Below are positions 1 to 5,384 of a stretch of 5,384 nt of DNA, one piece after another. The stretch comes from Fimbriimonadaceae bacterium (GTDB lineage: Bacteria; Armatimonadota; Fimbriimonadia; Fimbriimonadales; Fimbriimonadaceae). The translations under genes and the position numbers were made by a program. The stretch spans positions 1-5,384 of the forward strand of contig JACFNW010000179.1 in the NCBI GenBank assembly GCA_019454665.1, written 5' to 3'. Numbering within the stretch: the stretch's first letter is position 1; every line of letters starts with the position of its first letter. Below the pieces are notes generated by a model, which ran no database searches, was not told the origin of the DNA, and saw only the letters and a program-made list of their open reading frames with translations.

Positions 1-275
1 CCATCCTCATTCTGGACGAGGCCACGTCGGCACTGGACACCACGTCCGAACGGCTCATCCAGCAGTCGCTCAACACACTGATGCAGGGCCGCACGACGTT
101 CGCCATCGCCCACCGGCTCTCAACCATCCTCAGCGCCGACCTCATCTTGGCCATCGACAAAGGGCGCGTGATTGAACGCGGGCGCCACGCCGAGTTGCTC
201 GCGCAGAACGGACTCTATGCCCGGCTCTACAACGAGCAGTTCCGCGTCGAGTCGGAAGGGGCGCTGGGCCAGTAG
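1..275 (+). CDS. ABC exporter ATP-binding subunit, C-terminal end (partial)
   Basis: Only the last 90 residues are present; the frame is open at the left edge and the first full codon is at 3-5. The fragment begins in the Walker B strand ILILDEAT (visible residues 1-8), with the catalytic Glu at residue 6, followed by the D-loop SALD (9-12). The H-loop IAHRLST (35-41) has its switch His at residue 37. The tail ([29 protein letters not shown]) is typical of the end of the nucleotide-binding domain in MsbA/ABCB-type exporters, where the membrane domain and ATPase are fused in one chain. Such proteins use ATP hydrolysis to export lipids, peptides or drugs across the inner membrane. The substrate cannot be told because the membrane domain is outside the window. 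Two adjacent TAG codons (273-278) end the gene. The next gene starts 10 bases later on the same strand, so the two are probably co-transcribed. Family assignment is firm; the exporter subtype is inferred from the tail. Confidence 0.95.
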   Translation, partial: ILILDEATSALDTTSERLIQQSLNTLMQGRTTFAIAHRLSTILSADLILAIDKGRVIERGRHAELLAQNGLYARLYNEQFRVESEGALGQ

Positions 276-285
276 TAGGGCTTCG

Positions 286-806
286 ATGCGCCAGACGTTT
301 GTCGAACTTGGAAGGGTCCTGGAGTCGCTTCCGGCGCGACCGGTCCGGTTGATCGCCGTGGACGGGGGCGCGGGTTCGGGCAAGACGACCTTCGCCACAT
401 TGCTCGGTCAGGCGATGGCCGTTCCGGTGTTGCAGATCGACGACTTCGTCTCGTGGCTGAACCTCGAATCGTGGTGGCCCCGCTTCGAAGCGCAGGTCCT
501 CGGCCCGCTGTTCCGAGGCGAGGACTTGGAGTTTCAGGTGCGCGATTGGGTGGGCGACACCTATGGCGAGGGTCTAGGCGACTGGAAGCGGGTCCCTTGG
601 TGCGAGACGATGATCCTCGAAGGCATCGGCTCCTCGCGGATGGCTCTCGCGGATCGGTTGGCGTATGCGATCTGGGTGGAAGCCCCGGAAGACCCTACGA
701 GGCCGAGTTCTTTGCGCGGGACGGCGCACGCTCTCGCGCCGACCTGCACGTAGACGGAACGCTCGCCTTCGACGACGGGTTCACGGCGCTTGGGACGATC
801 CCGTGA
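286..806 (+). pseudogene. uridine kinase-like P-loop kinase, broken by an internal out-of-frame deletion
   Basis: ATG at 286 follows a weak AGGG site 5 bases upstream and lies 10 bases after the ABC gene stop. Residues 1-136 read well in one frame. Walker A GGAGSGKT is at residues 27-34. An acidic strand QIDDF is at 50-54, placed like the substrate-binding Asp pair of nucleoside kinases. A WWPRFEAQV segment (63-71) and a second strand MILEGIGSSR (109-118) follow. This matches short bacterial proteins usually annotated as uridine kinase or (d)NMP-kinase-like P-loop NTPases; the substrate is unproven. After EAPED (132-136) the frame gives unrelated sequence and stops at 753. The family-like end (YEAEFFARDGARSRADLHVDG) is found one frame over from about 696 and stops at TGA 804-806. 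From memory of the family, about 25 residues between these pieces, normally an Arg-rich lid segment, are missing. I infer a deletion of roughly 70-80 bases (3n+1), leaving a probably inactive enzyme. An assembly error is possible. Confidence 0.72.
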
Positions 807-810
807 CCCG

Positions 811-834
811 AATCCCTGGCCGCTGGCCGGGATT
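811..834 (+). terminator. stem-loop just after the broken kinase, possible transcript end
   Basis: AATCCC (811-816) pairs with GGGATT (829-834). After a one-base bulge (T817), GGCC (818-821) pairs with GGCC (825-828) across a GCT loop. The resulting 10-bp stem begins 4 bases after the TGA at 804-806, where a terminator of the ABC-kinase transcript would be expected. No T-run follows (GTGCGAG comes next), so it is not a classical intrinsic terminator. It may instead stabilise the 3' end or belong to the repeat-rich spacer. Confidence 0.35.
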
Positions 835-845
835 GTGCGAGTGCG

Positions 846-930
846 CGAGTTGTCCCTCCGCTGGGTTGGAACTCGATGATGGGGGCACCTCCAGGCGAAC
901 CGCGCACGGTCTGCCGCCCTGTGAGGTTCG
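846..930. other. two further inverted repeats in the spacer
   Basis: CGAGTT (846-851) pairs with AACTCG (870-875), with possible extension by CC (854-855) and GG (868-869) after a bulge. Next, CGAACC (896-901) pairs with GGTTCG (925-930), and inside it CAC (905-907) can pair with GTG (921-923). Both outer stems are perfect 6-bp matches with long loops. Each alone could be chance in GC-rich DNA; their interest comes from being two of a row of stems in one spacer. Confidence 0.35.
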
Positions 931-949
931 TCGCGCTGTAGAGACGACG

Positions 950-980
950 CTCCCCGGCCCTCCCCAGGCTCGGGACGGAG
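950..980. repeat. GC-rich repeat box, copy A (degenerate palindrome)
   Basis: The first 21 bases (950-970), ending in CCCTCCCCAGGCT, are identical to 1134-1154. After that the copies diverge slightly: CGGGACGGAG here against TGGGGAGGGAG in copy B. The second arm of the palindrome is damaged here, so this copy folds less well than copy B. Similar GC-rich palindromes occur as dispersed intergenic repeats in many high-GC bacterial genomes; membership of such a family is inferred, since only two copies are visible. Confidence 0.6.
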
Positions 981-1028
981 CTTCGAGGAACACGATTGGC
1001 GGACAAGAAAACGTCCCCCCCCGAAGAT

Positions 1029-1050
1029 GGGGTGGGTATCGCGGGGTGGG
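1029..1050 (+). other. G-quadruplex motif
   Basis: Four G-tracts lie in 22 bases: GGGG (1029-1032), GGG (1034-1036), GGGG (1043-1046) and GGG (1048-1050), with loops T, TATCGC and T. This satisfies the usual G3+N1-7 quadruplex pattern. It also reads as the 8-base word GGGGTGGG twice. A run of eight C (1015-1022) just upstream could instead pair with the first G-tract as a hairpin with loop GAAGAT. The pattern is seen directly; folding in the cell and any function are inferred. Confidence 0.5.
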
Positions 1051-1087
1051 TTGCCCGACGCCTACGAACCCCGCGAGACGGAACCCG

Positions 1088-1132
1088 CTGTTCGAGAGCG
1101 AATCTCGAACGGGGCGCGGTTGGTCGCCAACC
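1088..1132. other. paired short hairpins in the spacer
   Basis: GTTCGAGA (1090-1097) and TCTCGAAC (1103-1110) form a perfect 8-bp stem with loop GCGAA. A T-G wobble and a C-G pair extend it to 1088-1112. Six bases later GGTTGG (1118-1123) and CCAACC (1127-1132) form a perfect 6-bp stem with loop TCG. With the palindrome at 1142-1163, three stem-loops stand in a row within 76 bases. Because the arms are complementary, they form on either strand's transcript. Confidence 0.5.
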
Positions 1133-1133
1133 C

Positions 1134-1165
1134 CTCCCCGGCCCTCCCCAGGCTTGGGGAGGGAG
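1134..1165. repeat. GC-rich repeat box, copy B, with perfect palindrome; possible two-way terminator
   Basis: This is the second copy of the box at 950-980. CCCTCCCCA (1142-1150) and TGGGGAGGG (1155-1163) form a perfect 9-bp stem with a four-base loop GGCT. It ends 43 bases beyond the VanW stop on the - strand, so it could mark the 3' end of that transcript. No T-run follows in either direction, so ordinary intrinsic termination is not supported. It may be a REP-like dispersed palindrome. Confidence 0.6.
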
Positions 1166-1171
1166 TTACGA

Positions 1172-1199
1172 GCAAGCTGAACACTGCAAGCCGAACACT
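1172..1199. repeat. 14-base tandem duplication
   Basis: GCAAGCTGAACACT (1172-1185) is followed directly by GCAAGCCGAACACT (1186-1199), 13 of 14 bases identical. It lies 7 bases beyond the VanW stop codon and outside any gene. It looks like a small slippage duplication; no function is evident. Confidence 0.75.
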
Positions 1200-1206
1200 A
1201 CGCACC

Positions 1207-1947
1207 TTAGCGCGATTCGAGAATGCGGTGCATCACAGGGTAGGAGTCCACGCTCAGAAGCTCCTCGCGATCGGGCCATAGGCGGTAGGTGGCTACCTGC
1301 GAGCCGACCTTGCCCGGGTTCCGCTGCTTCACCGTGGGGCCCGAGCCCGTGCGCAAGGTCATCGGCCGGCGCTCCTGCATCATGCGTTGCGCGATTCTCA
1401 CCGGGCGATGGAGAGGCCGAGGTTCGATCAGTTCCACGAGCAACGTGTCGCCTTGAACGCGCCCGCGAACTTCGATGGGTGCGCCCGTGTCGTTCAGAAA
1501 CTGCAGGTCAATGTTGGGGTACGCCACGGCGGCATCGCGGCCCGCCGCCACGTATCCCGGCGCGAAGTGGTGCTTGTGCCGCTGCACGATGGGCAACCCC
1601 GCCAGCAGAGCGGCGTTGTAGACCGTCGAAGACGTTTGGCAAACGCCGCCGCCCCAGAACGGGATGAGCTGGCCGCCGTAGCTGACCGGCGCCTTCGCAT
1701 ATCCGGCATCTCGCGACCAAGTGCCGACGATCTGGTTGAAGGAGAACGTCTCGCCCGCCTCGATCACCGTGCCGTTCAACTTCTTGAGGCACGTCTCGGC
1801 GTTGCGGCGCTGCCCCCCGTCCCGCCCATTGAGCGACGTGACGTAGGCCCCGAGCACGACCTCGGGTTTCGCTGGCCGAGCCAGCACGGCATAGCCCAGG
1901 CCGACCAGCGTGCCGAACGCGGCCACCGCCAACCAGCGAGAGATCAC
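1207..1947 (-). CDS. VanW-domain envelope protein
   Basis: The protein has 246 residues with a GTG start at 1945-1947 overlapping the upstream TGA as GTGA. A strong GAGGTGA site 7 bases upstream supports this start; an in-frame extension further up would lie wholly inside the macroglobulin gene. Residues 5-22 (WLAVAAFGTLVGLGYAVL) form one hydrophobic helix without a lipobox, so the protein is probably anchored in the inner membrane or secreted. The VanW domain spans about 46-165: LNGTVIEAGETFSFN (57-71), GYAKAPVSYGG (82-92), the hallmark GGGVCQTSSTVYNAALLAG (99-117) with Cys103, then IVQRHKHH (120-127) and GRDAAVAYPNIDL (136-148). VanW was named from vancomycin-resistance clusters, but its biochemical role is unknown. 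The tail (about 166-246) is basic; GSQVATYRLWPDREELLSVD vaguely recalls the end of G5-type domains, a weak resemblance. Larger VanW proteins carry extra domains, which this one lacks. Family assignment is firm; function is not. Confidence 0.93.
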   Translation of the reverse strand: MISRWLAVAAFGTLVGLGYAVLARPAKPEVVLGAYVTSLNGRDGGQRRNAETCLKKLNGTVIEAGETFSFNQIVGTWSRDAGYAKAPVSYGGQLIPFWGGGVCQTSSTVYNAALLAGLPIVQRHKHHFAPGYVAAGRDAAVAYPNIDLQFLNDTGAPIEVRGRVQGDTLLVELIEPRPLHRPVRIAQRMMQERRPMTLRTGSGPTVKQRNPGKVGSQVATYRLWPDREELLSVDSYPVMHRILESR

Positions 1948-4900
1948 CGCTTGGTCACCTCGAACTTGTTGCTCGCCGAAGTCGCGAAGACGCTCGGATC
2001 GTACATGTTCGAGACCTTCACGGGGGCCGCCCGCGAGACGCCGGTGGACTCCGCGATCAACTCGTACTCGATCACGTTGGTGCCCTGATTCAGCCATCGG
2101 CTGAAGAACACCATCCGGTCGTCGCGTTGGCTCGCGCCCGAGAACCAGAACCGCCAGTCTTCCCATGGCTCCAGGTCGTACCGAACCTGCGGGCGCAGGT
2201 TGCTCGGGAACGGGTCCTCGATCATGGCGTATGGAATGACTTGATTGGCCTCGAGCGTCAGCTTGACGCGGATGGTCGTGCCTTCGGTCACCTTCTCAAC
2301 GGGATTCCTCGATTCGCCCAACCGAAGGGTTCCGTCTTCCAGCCGCCTGGGTTCCAGCGTGTGGTACGAGCGGGTGACCTTGACGATGGCGCTGGGCTTG
2401 GCCTCGATCTCTTGGCGGGGCACCACCTGGTCCAACTGGACGCTGTAATAGACCGTGCCTCCTTCGGCGCGCACTTCGATGGTGTTCGCCCCGCTCTTCA
2501 ATTTGGCCACGGGAACGTTGAGCGATGTCGCACCGCGCGCTCGATCGAGCGGCGCCCCGAAGATCGTTTCGCCGTTGATAAGGAGCGTGGCGATGGGGGT
2601 GGTGGTGAGTTCCTGGGTGCGCTGCAGGTGGCTGATGATCGCGACGAGGGTCAGGGCCGTATCCCGCGTGCTCGACCAGCCATCCGCCCGTCGCATGGAC
2701 GTCAGGTATCGGACGACCTTGGGAATCAACGGGTTGGCCGGGTCGGCGTGCGAGAGCAGGCTCAGCGCCCGGGACGTGGTCTCGACGCCAAAGTAGCTTG
2801 CCGGATCCCAATGGGCTTGCTGATCGGTGGTCTTGGCCGCTCGCGACAGCACGCCGATCGCCTCGGCGGCCTTGGCTTGGTCGCCGAGTGCGACCGCTGC
2901 CAAACCGAGCAACGCGACGGCGTCAGGGTTTTGCGGGTCCATGCGTTGCGAGGCGACTTCCCGGGCCGAGTCACGACCGTGAAGCGCGAGGACATAGGCC
3001 AGATAGGCGCGGTCGGCCATGTCGGAGCGTCGCTGGCGCACGACATACTCATCGTCGCCTTTGCGTTGGGGCGGGGGAGACGCGAGCCACTTGACCGATT
3101 CGTCGAGCGCTGGGCCGACCAGATCGGCGGGCGGCGGATAACCGGCGAGGCTGGCGCGGTAGAAGCCCTCCAAGACGTAGGCCGTCATGTACGGGTCGAG
3201 GTCGCCGTTCTGCCACCAGCCCCAGGCTTGGCTCGAGCGCAAGTTGCGGAGCCGATCGTAGCTGGCGCGCACCATCTTCGGGATTTCGGCGCGGCGGGCG
3301 AGCGGCGGCAAGCCCAGCGAGTCCACGGCACGGGACGCCACGACCAGCGGCATGAACCGGCTCATCGTCTGCTCGACGCACCCGTAGGGGTACTCCACCA
3401 ACGCGTCCAGCGTGGTGAACATATCGGAGGCCAGCGTGGAGGCCAACGTGATCTTCAGCGTGGACGCCTCCGTGTAAGCACCGCTCTGCAAGTTCAACTC
3501 GAGTCGTGCCGACGCGTCTGTCGAACCGGCTCGCGCCTCGCGCGTCCAATCCCCGAACGTCATCACCGGCACTCGGGACTCCATGCCGTCCGAGGGTCTG
3601 CCCGAACCATTCGAGACGGCGGTCACGGTCAGCACGGCGGACGTGGCCTGAGCGGCCTTGACCCGCCACGAGACGCTGTGCGAGCCGCCCTTGCGGATGG
3701 ACGCGCGTTGCTTGGCATCGGAGAGGATGGTCACCCCGACCGCCTTCAGCTCGACGTCGAACTCCGCGTCTTGACTGGTTTCGTTCATGACGACGGCGCC
3801 GATGACCTGCTCGTCGCCATCCACCAGGAACGTTGGCGGCTGCAGGCGCACCATGACCGGCTTCTTGGCCACGATCTTATGGGTGGATTTGCCGACCTTG
3901 GCGTCGTCGGTGATGGCCACCACGGTCGCCCGCCAACCCGTCAGGTTGTCGGGTAGCCGAACGGTGACGCTGGCGGTGCCGGTGTCGTCGGTCTCAAGTA
4001 CGGGTTGCCAGGTGGCCGTATCCTTGAACTCGCGGCGGATGTCCACGCTCACCGGTCCCTTCTCGTCGCCGTCCAGATACACCTCTGGGAACGAGTGGCT
4101 CGTCTGCACGCCGTTGTATCGCTGGGGATAGAACTCCTCGTAGGGGTCGAACCGGTCTTCCTTGAGTGCGTAGATCGCTTCGTCCACCAATCCGAACGAG
4201 AACTCGGCGGGCACGGGGTTGCCGTTGGCGTCGCGGGTCGTGACTTTGAACCTGGCTTCGCGACCTGGAAGATACGAAGCGGCATCGCTTTCGACGGTCA
4301 CTTGGAGCTTTCGGTCGGGCACGTTGACGGCCAAACTCGCATCGGCCTGATCGAAGCGTTTGTTCCGGACGTAGACGGCCGACACGAACGCGTTGGGCGC
4401 CATACGGCGGTCCACGTCGAGTTCGATGCGGGTGGATTGCGCGGTCAGGGGCACCAGCCGCGTCGTGTAGATGCGATCGGCCTCGACGGTCACCAGAGCG
4501 ACTCCGCCGGGGTTCGGTGTGCGGATGAGGACCGACGCCTCGTCGCCGACGCCGTACTCGGCTCGGTCGAGCGTCACGGTCAGTCCCTGGTCCGACTCGG
4601 GACTCCAGCTCACGTCGCCCACCCAGACCTGGGTGGTGGCCTCGATGGTGTTGCCTCGACCGTCTTGGGCGCTCGCCCGAACGACCAACGCGCCATCCGA
4701 GTTGGTGGGAACCCGCACCGTGGCGACTCCCTCGGCGTTGGTCTTGGCCGTCAGGGAGGTGCCGGGATCGCGGACCTCGCGCCCATTGGCCCAGCGCTCG
4801 GTAGCCGTGACGATGCGCACTTCGCGGTTGGCCACGGGCTTGCCGTCGGCATGGTTGGCCATGGTGACCCTGACGCTTGCCTGCTGGCCCCTGACCACCG

Positions 4901-5384
4901 TGTATTGCAGCGGCTCGACTTCCAGCGAGTACTCGCCTCGGGCGACGAGCGCCTTGCCCTCTCCGCTGACCGACCGGCCGTCGGGTTCGGAGACGGTGGC
5001 GTAAACCGTGAACTGCGAGTCGAGTTCGTTCGGGTTGTTGGGCGTGCGCGAACCGAACCGAAGCACGAACTTGCCGTTGGCGTCGGTCGTGCCTTCATAG
5101 TCCTGAACGTATTCTCCCGAATCGTTTTCGGTATCCCACCAGCCGCCGCCATAGGCGTCGTTGCGCAGGATGTAGCCGGTCACGGCTGCGCCGACCACCG
5201 GCCCGCCGAAGAAGTACTCGGCTTGCACGGTCATCTCGACCTGGTCGCCGCGCAGGTAGACGGGCTTGCCGGGTTTGACGGTCAACTGCATCTCGGGCTT
5301 GCTGTAGTTGGCCACGGTGACGTAGCCGTAGTGGGTGTTTTGCCCGATATGGGTGACCACGTAGTAGGTGCCCGGCTCCGCCTC
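1944..5384 (-). CDS. bacterial alpha-2-macroglobulin, N-terminus outside the window
   Basis: 1146 residues are visible; the frame is open through the right edge, so start codon, signal peptide and any lipobox are unseen. These proteins trap proteases outside the inner membrane: cleavage of an exposed bait segment triggers a shape change, and a reactive thioester links to the attacker. Numbering from the first visible residue, macroglobulin-like beta domains recur with a Y-x-x-G motif: YLRGDQ (about 43), YTVVRGQ (161), YGVGDE (277) and YLPGRE (371). LVDEAIYAL (399-407) precedes a charged, aromatic, bait-like stretch (about 408-455). The conserved A2M domain follows (TWQPVLETDDTG, then LPDNLTGWRATV, about 458-490). 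The thioester motif PYGCVEQTMS has Cys669 and Gln672 (3369-3380). The alpha-helical thioester domain includes WGWWQNGDLDPYMTAYVLEGF (721 on) and ends near GWSSTRDTALTL. A C-terminal beta domain ends with MYDPSVFATS. No transpeptidase gene is adjacent, unlike the proteobacterial pbpC-yfhM pairing. VanW follows with a 4-base overlap. Confidence 0.96.
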   Translation of the reverse strand, partial: EAEPGTYYVVTHIGQNTHYGYVTVANYSKPEMQLTVKPGKPVYLRGDQVEMTVQAEYFFGGPVVGAAVTGYILRNDAYGGGWWDTENDSGEYVQDYEGTTDANGKFVLRFGSRTPNNPNELDSQFTVYATVSEPDGRSVSGEGKALVARGEYSLEVEPLQYTVVRGQQASVRVTMANHADGKPVANREVRIVTATERWANGREVRDPGTSLTAKTNAEGVATVRVPTNSDGALVVRASAQDGRGNTIEATTQVWVGDVSWSPESDQGLTVTLDRAEYGVGDEASVLIRTPNPGGVALVTVEADRIYTTRLVPLTAQSTRIELDVDRRMAPNAFVSAVYVRNKRFDQADASLAVNVPDRKLQVTVESDAASYLPGREARFKVTTRDANGNPVPAEFSFGLVDEAIYALKEDRFDPYEEFYPQRYNGVQTSHSFPEVYLDGDEKGPVSVDIRREFKDTATWQPVLETDDTGTASVTVRLPDNLTGWRATVVAITDDAKVGKSTHKIVAKKPVMVRLQPPTFLVDGDEQVIGAVVMNETSQDAEFDVELKAVGVTILSDAKQRASIRKGGSHSVSWRVKAAQATSAVLTVTAVSNGSGRPSDGMESRVPVMTFGDWTREARAGSTDASARLELNLQSGAYTEASTLKITLASTLASDMFTTLDALVEYPYGCVEQTMSRFMPLVVASRAVDSLGLPPLARRAEIPKMVRASYDRLRNLRSSQAWGWWQNGDLDPYMTAYVLEGFYRASLAGYPPPADLVGPALDESVKWLASPPPQRKGDDEYVVRQRRSDMADRAYLAYVLALHGRDSAREVASQRMDPQNPDAVALLGLAAVALGDQAKAAEAIGVLSRAAKTTDQQAHWDPASYFGVETTSRALSLLSHADPANPLIPKVVRYLTSMRRADGWSSTRDTALTLVAIISHLQRTQELTTTPIATLLINGETIFGAPLDRARGATSLNVPVAKLKSGANTIEVRAEGGTVYYSVQLDQVVPRQEIEAKPSAIVKVTRSYHTLEPRRLEDGTLRLGESRNPVEKVTEGTTIRVKLTLEANQVIPYAMIEDPFPSNLRPQVRYDLEPWEDWRFWFSGASQRDDRMVFFSRWLNQGTNVIEYELIAESTGVSRAAPVKVSNMYDPSVFATSASNKFEVTKR
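1955..1961 (-). promoter_or_regulatory. Shine-Dalgarno site of the VanW gene inside the macroglobulin gene end
   Basis: On the - strand the bases read GAGGTGA, 7 bases before the GTG start at 1945-1947. The same bases encode part of the macroglobulin C-terminus (Glu-Val-Thr). A strong site at good spacing, together with the GTGA stop/start overlap, fixes the VanW start and points to translational coupling of the two genes. Confidence 0.8.

Larger units (their letters stand above)
807..1206. other. structured intergenic spacer between convergent genes
   Basis: These 400 bases separate the + strand block (ending at 806) from the - strand block (ending at 1207). Open frames cross the spacer on both strands, but their products are low-complexity Arg/Pro/Gly sequence with no recognisable domain, and I call no gene here. 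The spacer is unusually rich in inverted repeats: 811-834, 846-875, 896-930, 1088-1112, 1118-1132 and 1142-1163. It also carries a GC-rich box present twice (950-980 and 1134-1165). As it lies downstream of genes on both sides, promoters are not expected and none was seen. It may be a dispersed palindromic repeat element, a two-way termination region, or a structured RNA; the sequence alone does not decide. Confidence 0.6.

Noticed and set aside
685..700. Programmed ribosomal frameshift joining the two kinase frames
   Set aside because: A slip would not restore the roughly 25 family residues missing between the pieces, and no convincing slippery site with a nearby stem was seen.
695..1006. 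Open frame of 103 codons on the - strand in the spacer
   Set aside because: It overlaps the kinase remnant antisense and translates repeat-rich DNA; no domain and no supporting ribosome site was found.
807..1206. CRISPR array or insertion sequence in the spacer
   Set aside because: The repeat box occurs only twice with unequal surroundings, without regular spacers. No transposase frame, terminal inverted repeat pair or target duplication was found.
665..1667. Overlapping + strand open frames of 171 and 223 codons crossing the spacer
   Set aside because: They run through hairpins and repeats, and the second also runs antisense into the VanW gene. The products are Arg/Pro/Gly-rich without domain-like patterns.
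1387..2088. Open frame of 233 codons on the + strand
   Set aside because: It is antisense to the VanW gene and the macroglobulin end, with Arg/Ala-rich sequence and no recognisable domain.
1948..2166. Longer VanW start giving 319 residues
   Set aside because: The extra N-terminus would be read from inside the macroglobulin gene in another frame and is Arg-rich. The GTG at 1945-1947 has a strong ribosome site and places a membrane helix at the N-terminus.
2127..3956. Open frame of 609 codons on the + strand
   Set aside because: It lies wholly antisense to the macroglobulin, which has clear domains and the thioester motif. Its product is a low-complexity Arg/Gly/His/Asp mixture, as expected from the complement of high-GC coding sequence.
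1..5384. tRNA or rRNA genes
   Set aside because: No cloverleaf-like arm set with a T-arm GTTCGA context and acceptor pairing, and no ribosomal RNA signature, was recognised; the GTTCGAGA at 1090 is an arm of a simple hairpin.

Overview
This is a high-GC bacterial window with two gene blocks that converge on a structured intergenic spacer of about 400 bases. Dense coding, Shine-Dalgarno sites and a GTG start overlapping an upstream TGA show it is bacterial. The phylum cannot be settled from the sequence. An alpha-2-macroglobulin with a VanW protein, plus GC-rich palindromes in the spacer, suggests a diderm group such as Armatimonadota or Planctomycetota; that is only a guess.

Left block, + strand: the last 90 residues of an ABC exporter ATP-binding subunit (Walker B, D-loop, H-loop) run in from beyond the left edge. 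Ten bases after its stop begins a small P-loop kinase of the uridine kinase-like type. Its N-terminal two thirds is intact, but the frame changes near 690-697. The C-terminal piece in the new frame is recognisable, while a family segment of about 25 residues is missing, so it appears to be an internal out-of-frame deletion.

Spacer, 807-1206: no convincing gene. It holds several inverted repeats, a GC-rich box present twice about 184 bases apart (the second copy contains a perfect 9-bp palindrome), a G-quadruplex motif and a 14-base tandem duplication.

Right block, - strand: a large bacterial alpha-2-macroglobulin, incomplete at its N-terminus, with an intact thioester motif (Cys-Val-Glu-Gln). 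It is followed with a 4-base GTGA overlap by a membrane-anchored VanW-domain protein of 246 residues. The two are probably translationally coupled. Both are expected to act outside the cytoplasmic membrane: the macroglobulin as a protease trap, the VanW protein in an unknown, probably envelope-related role. Their promoter lies beyond the right edge.
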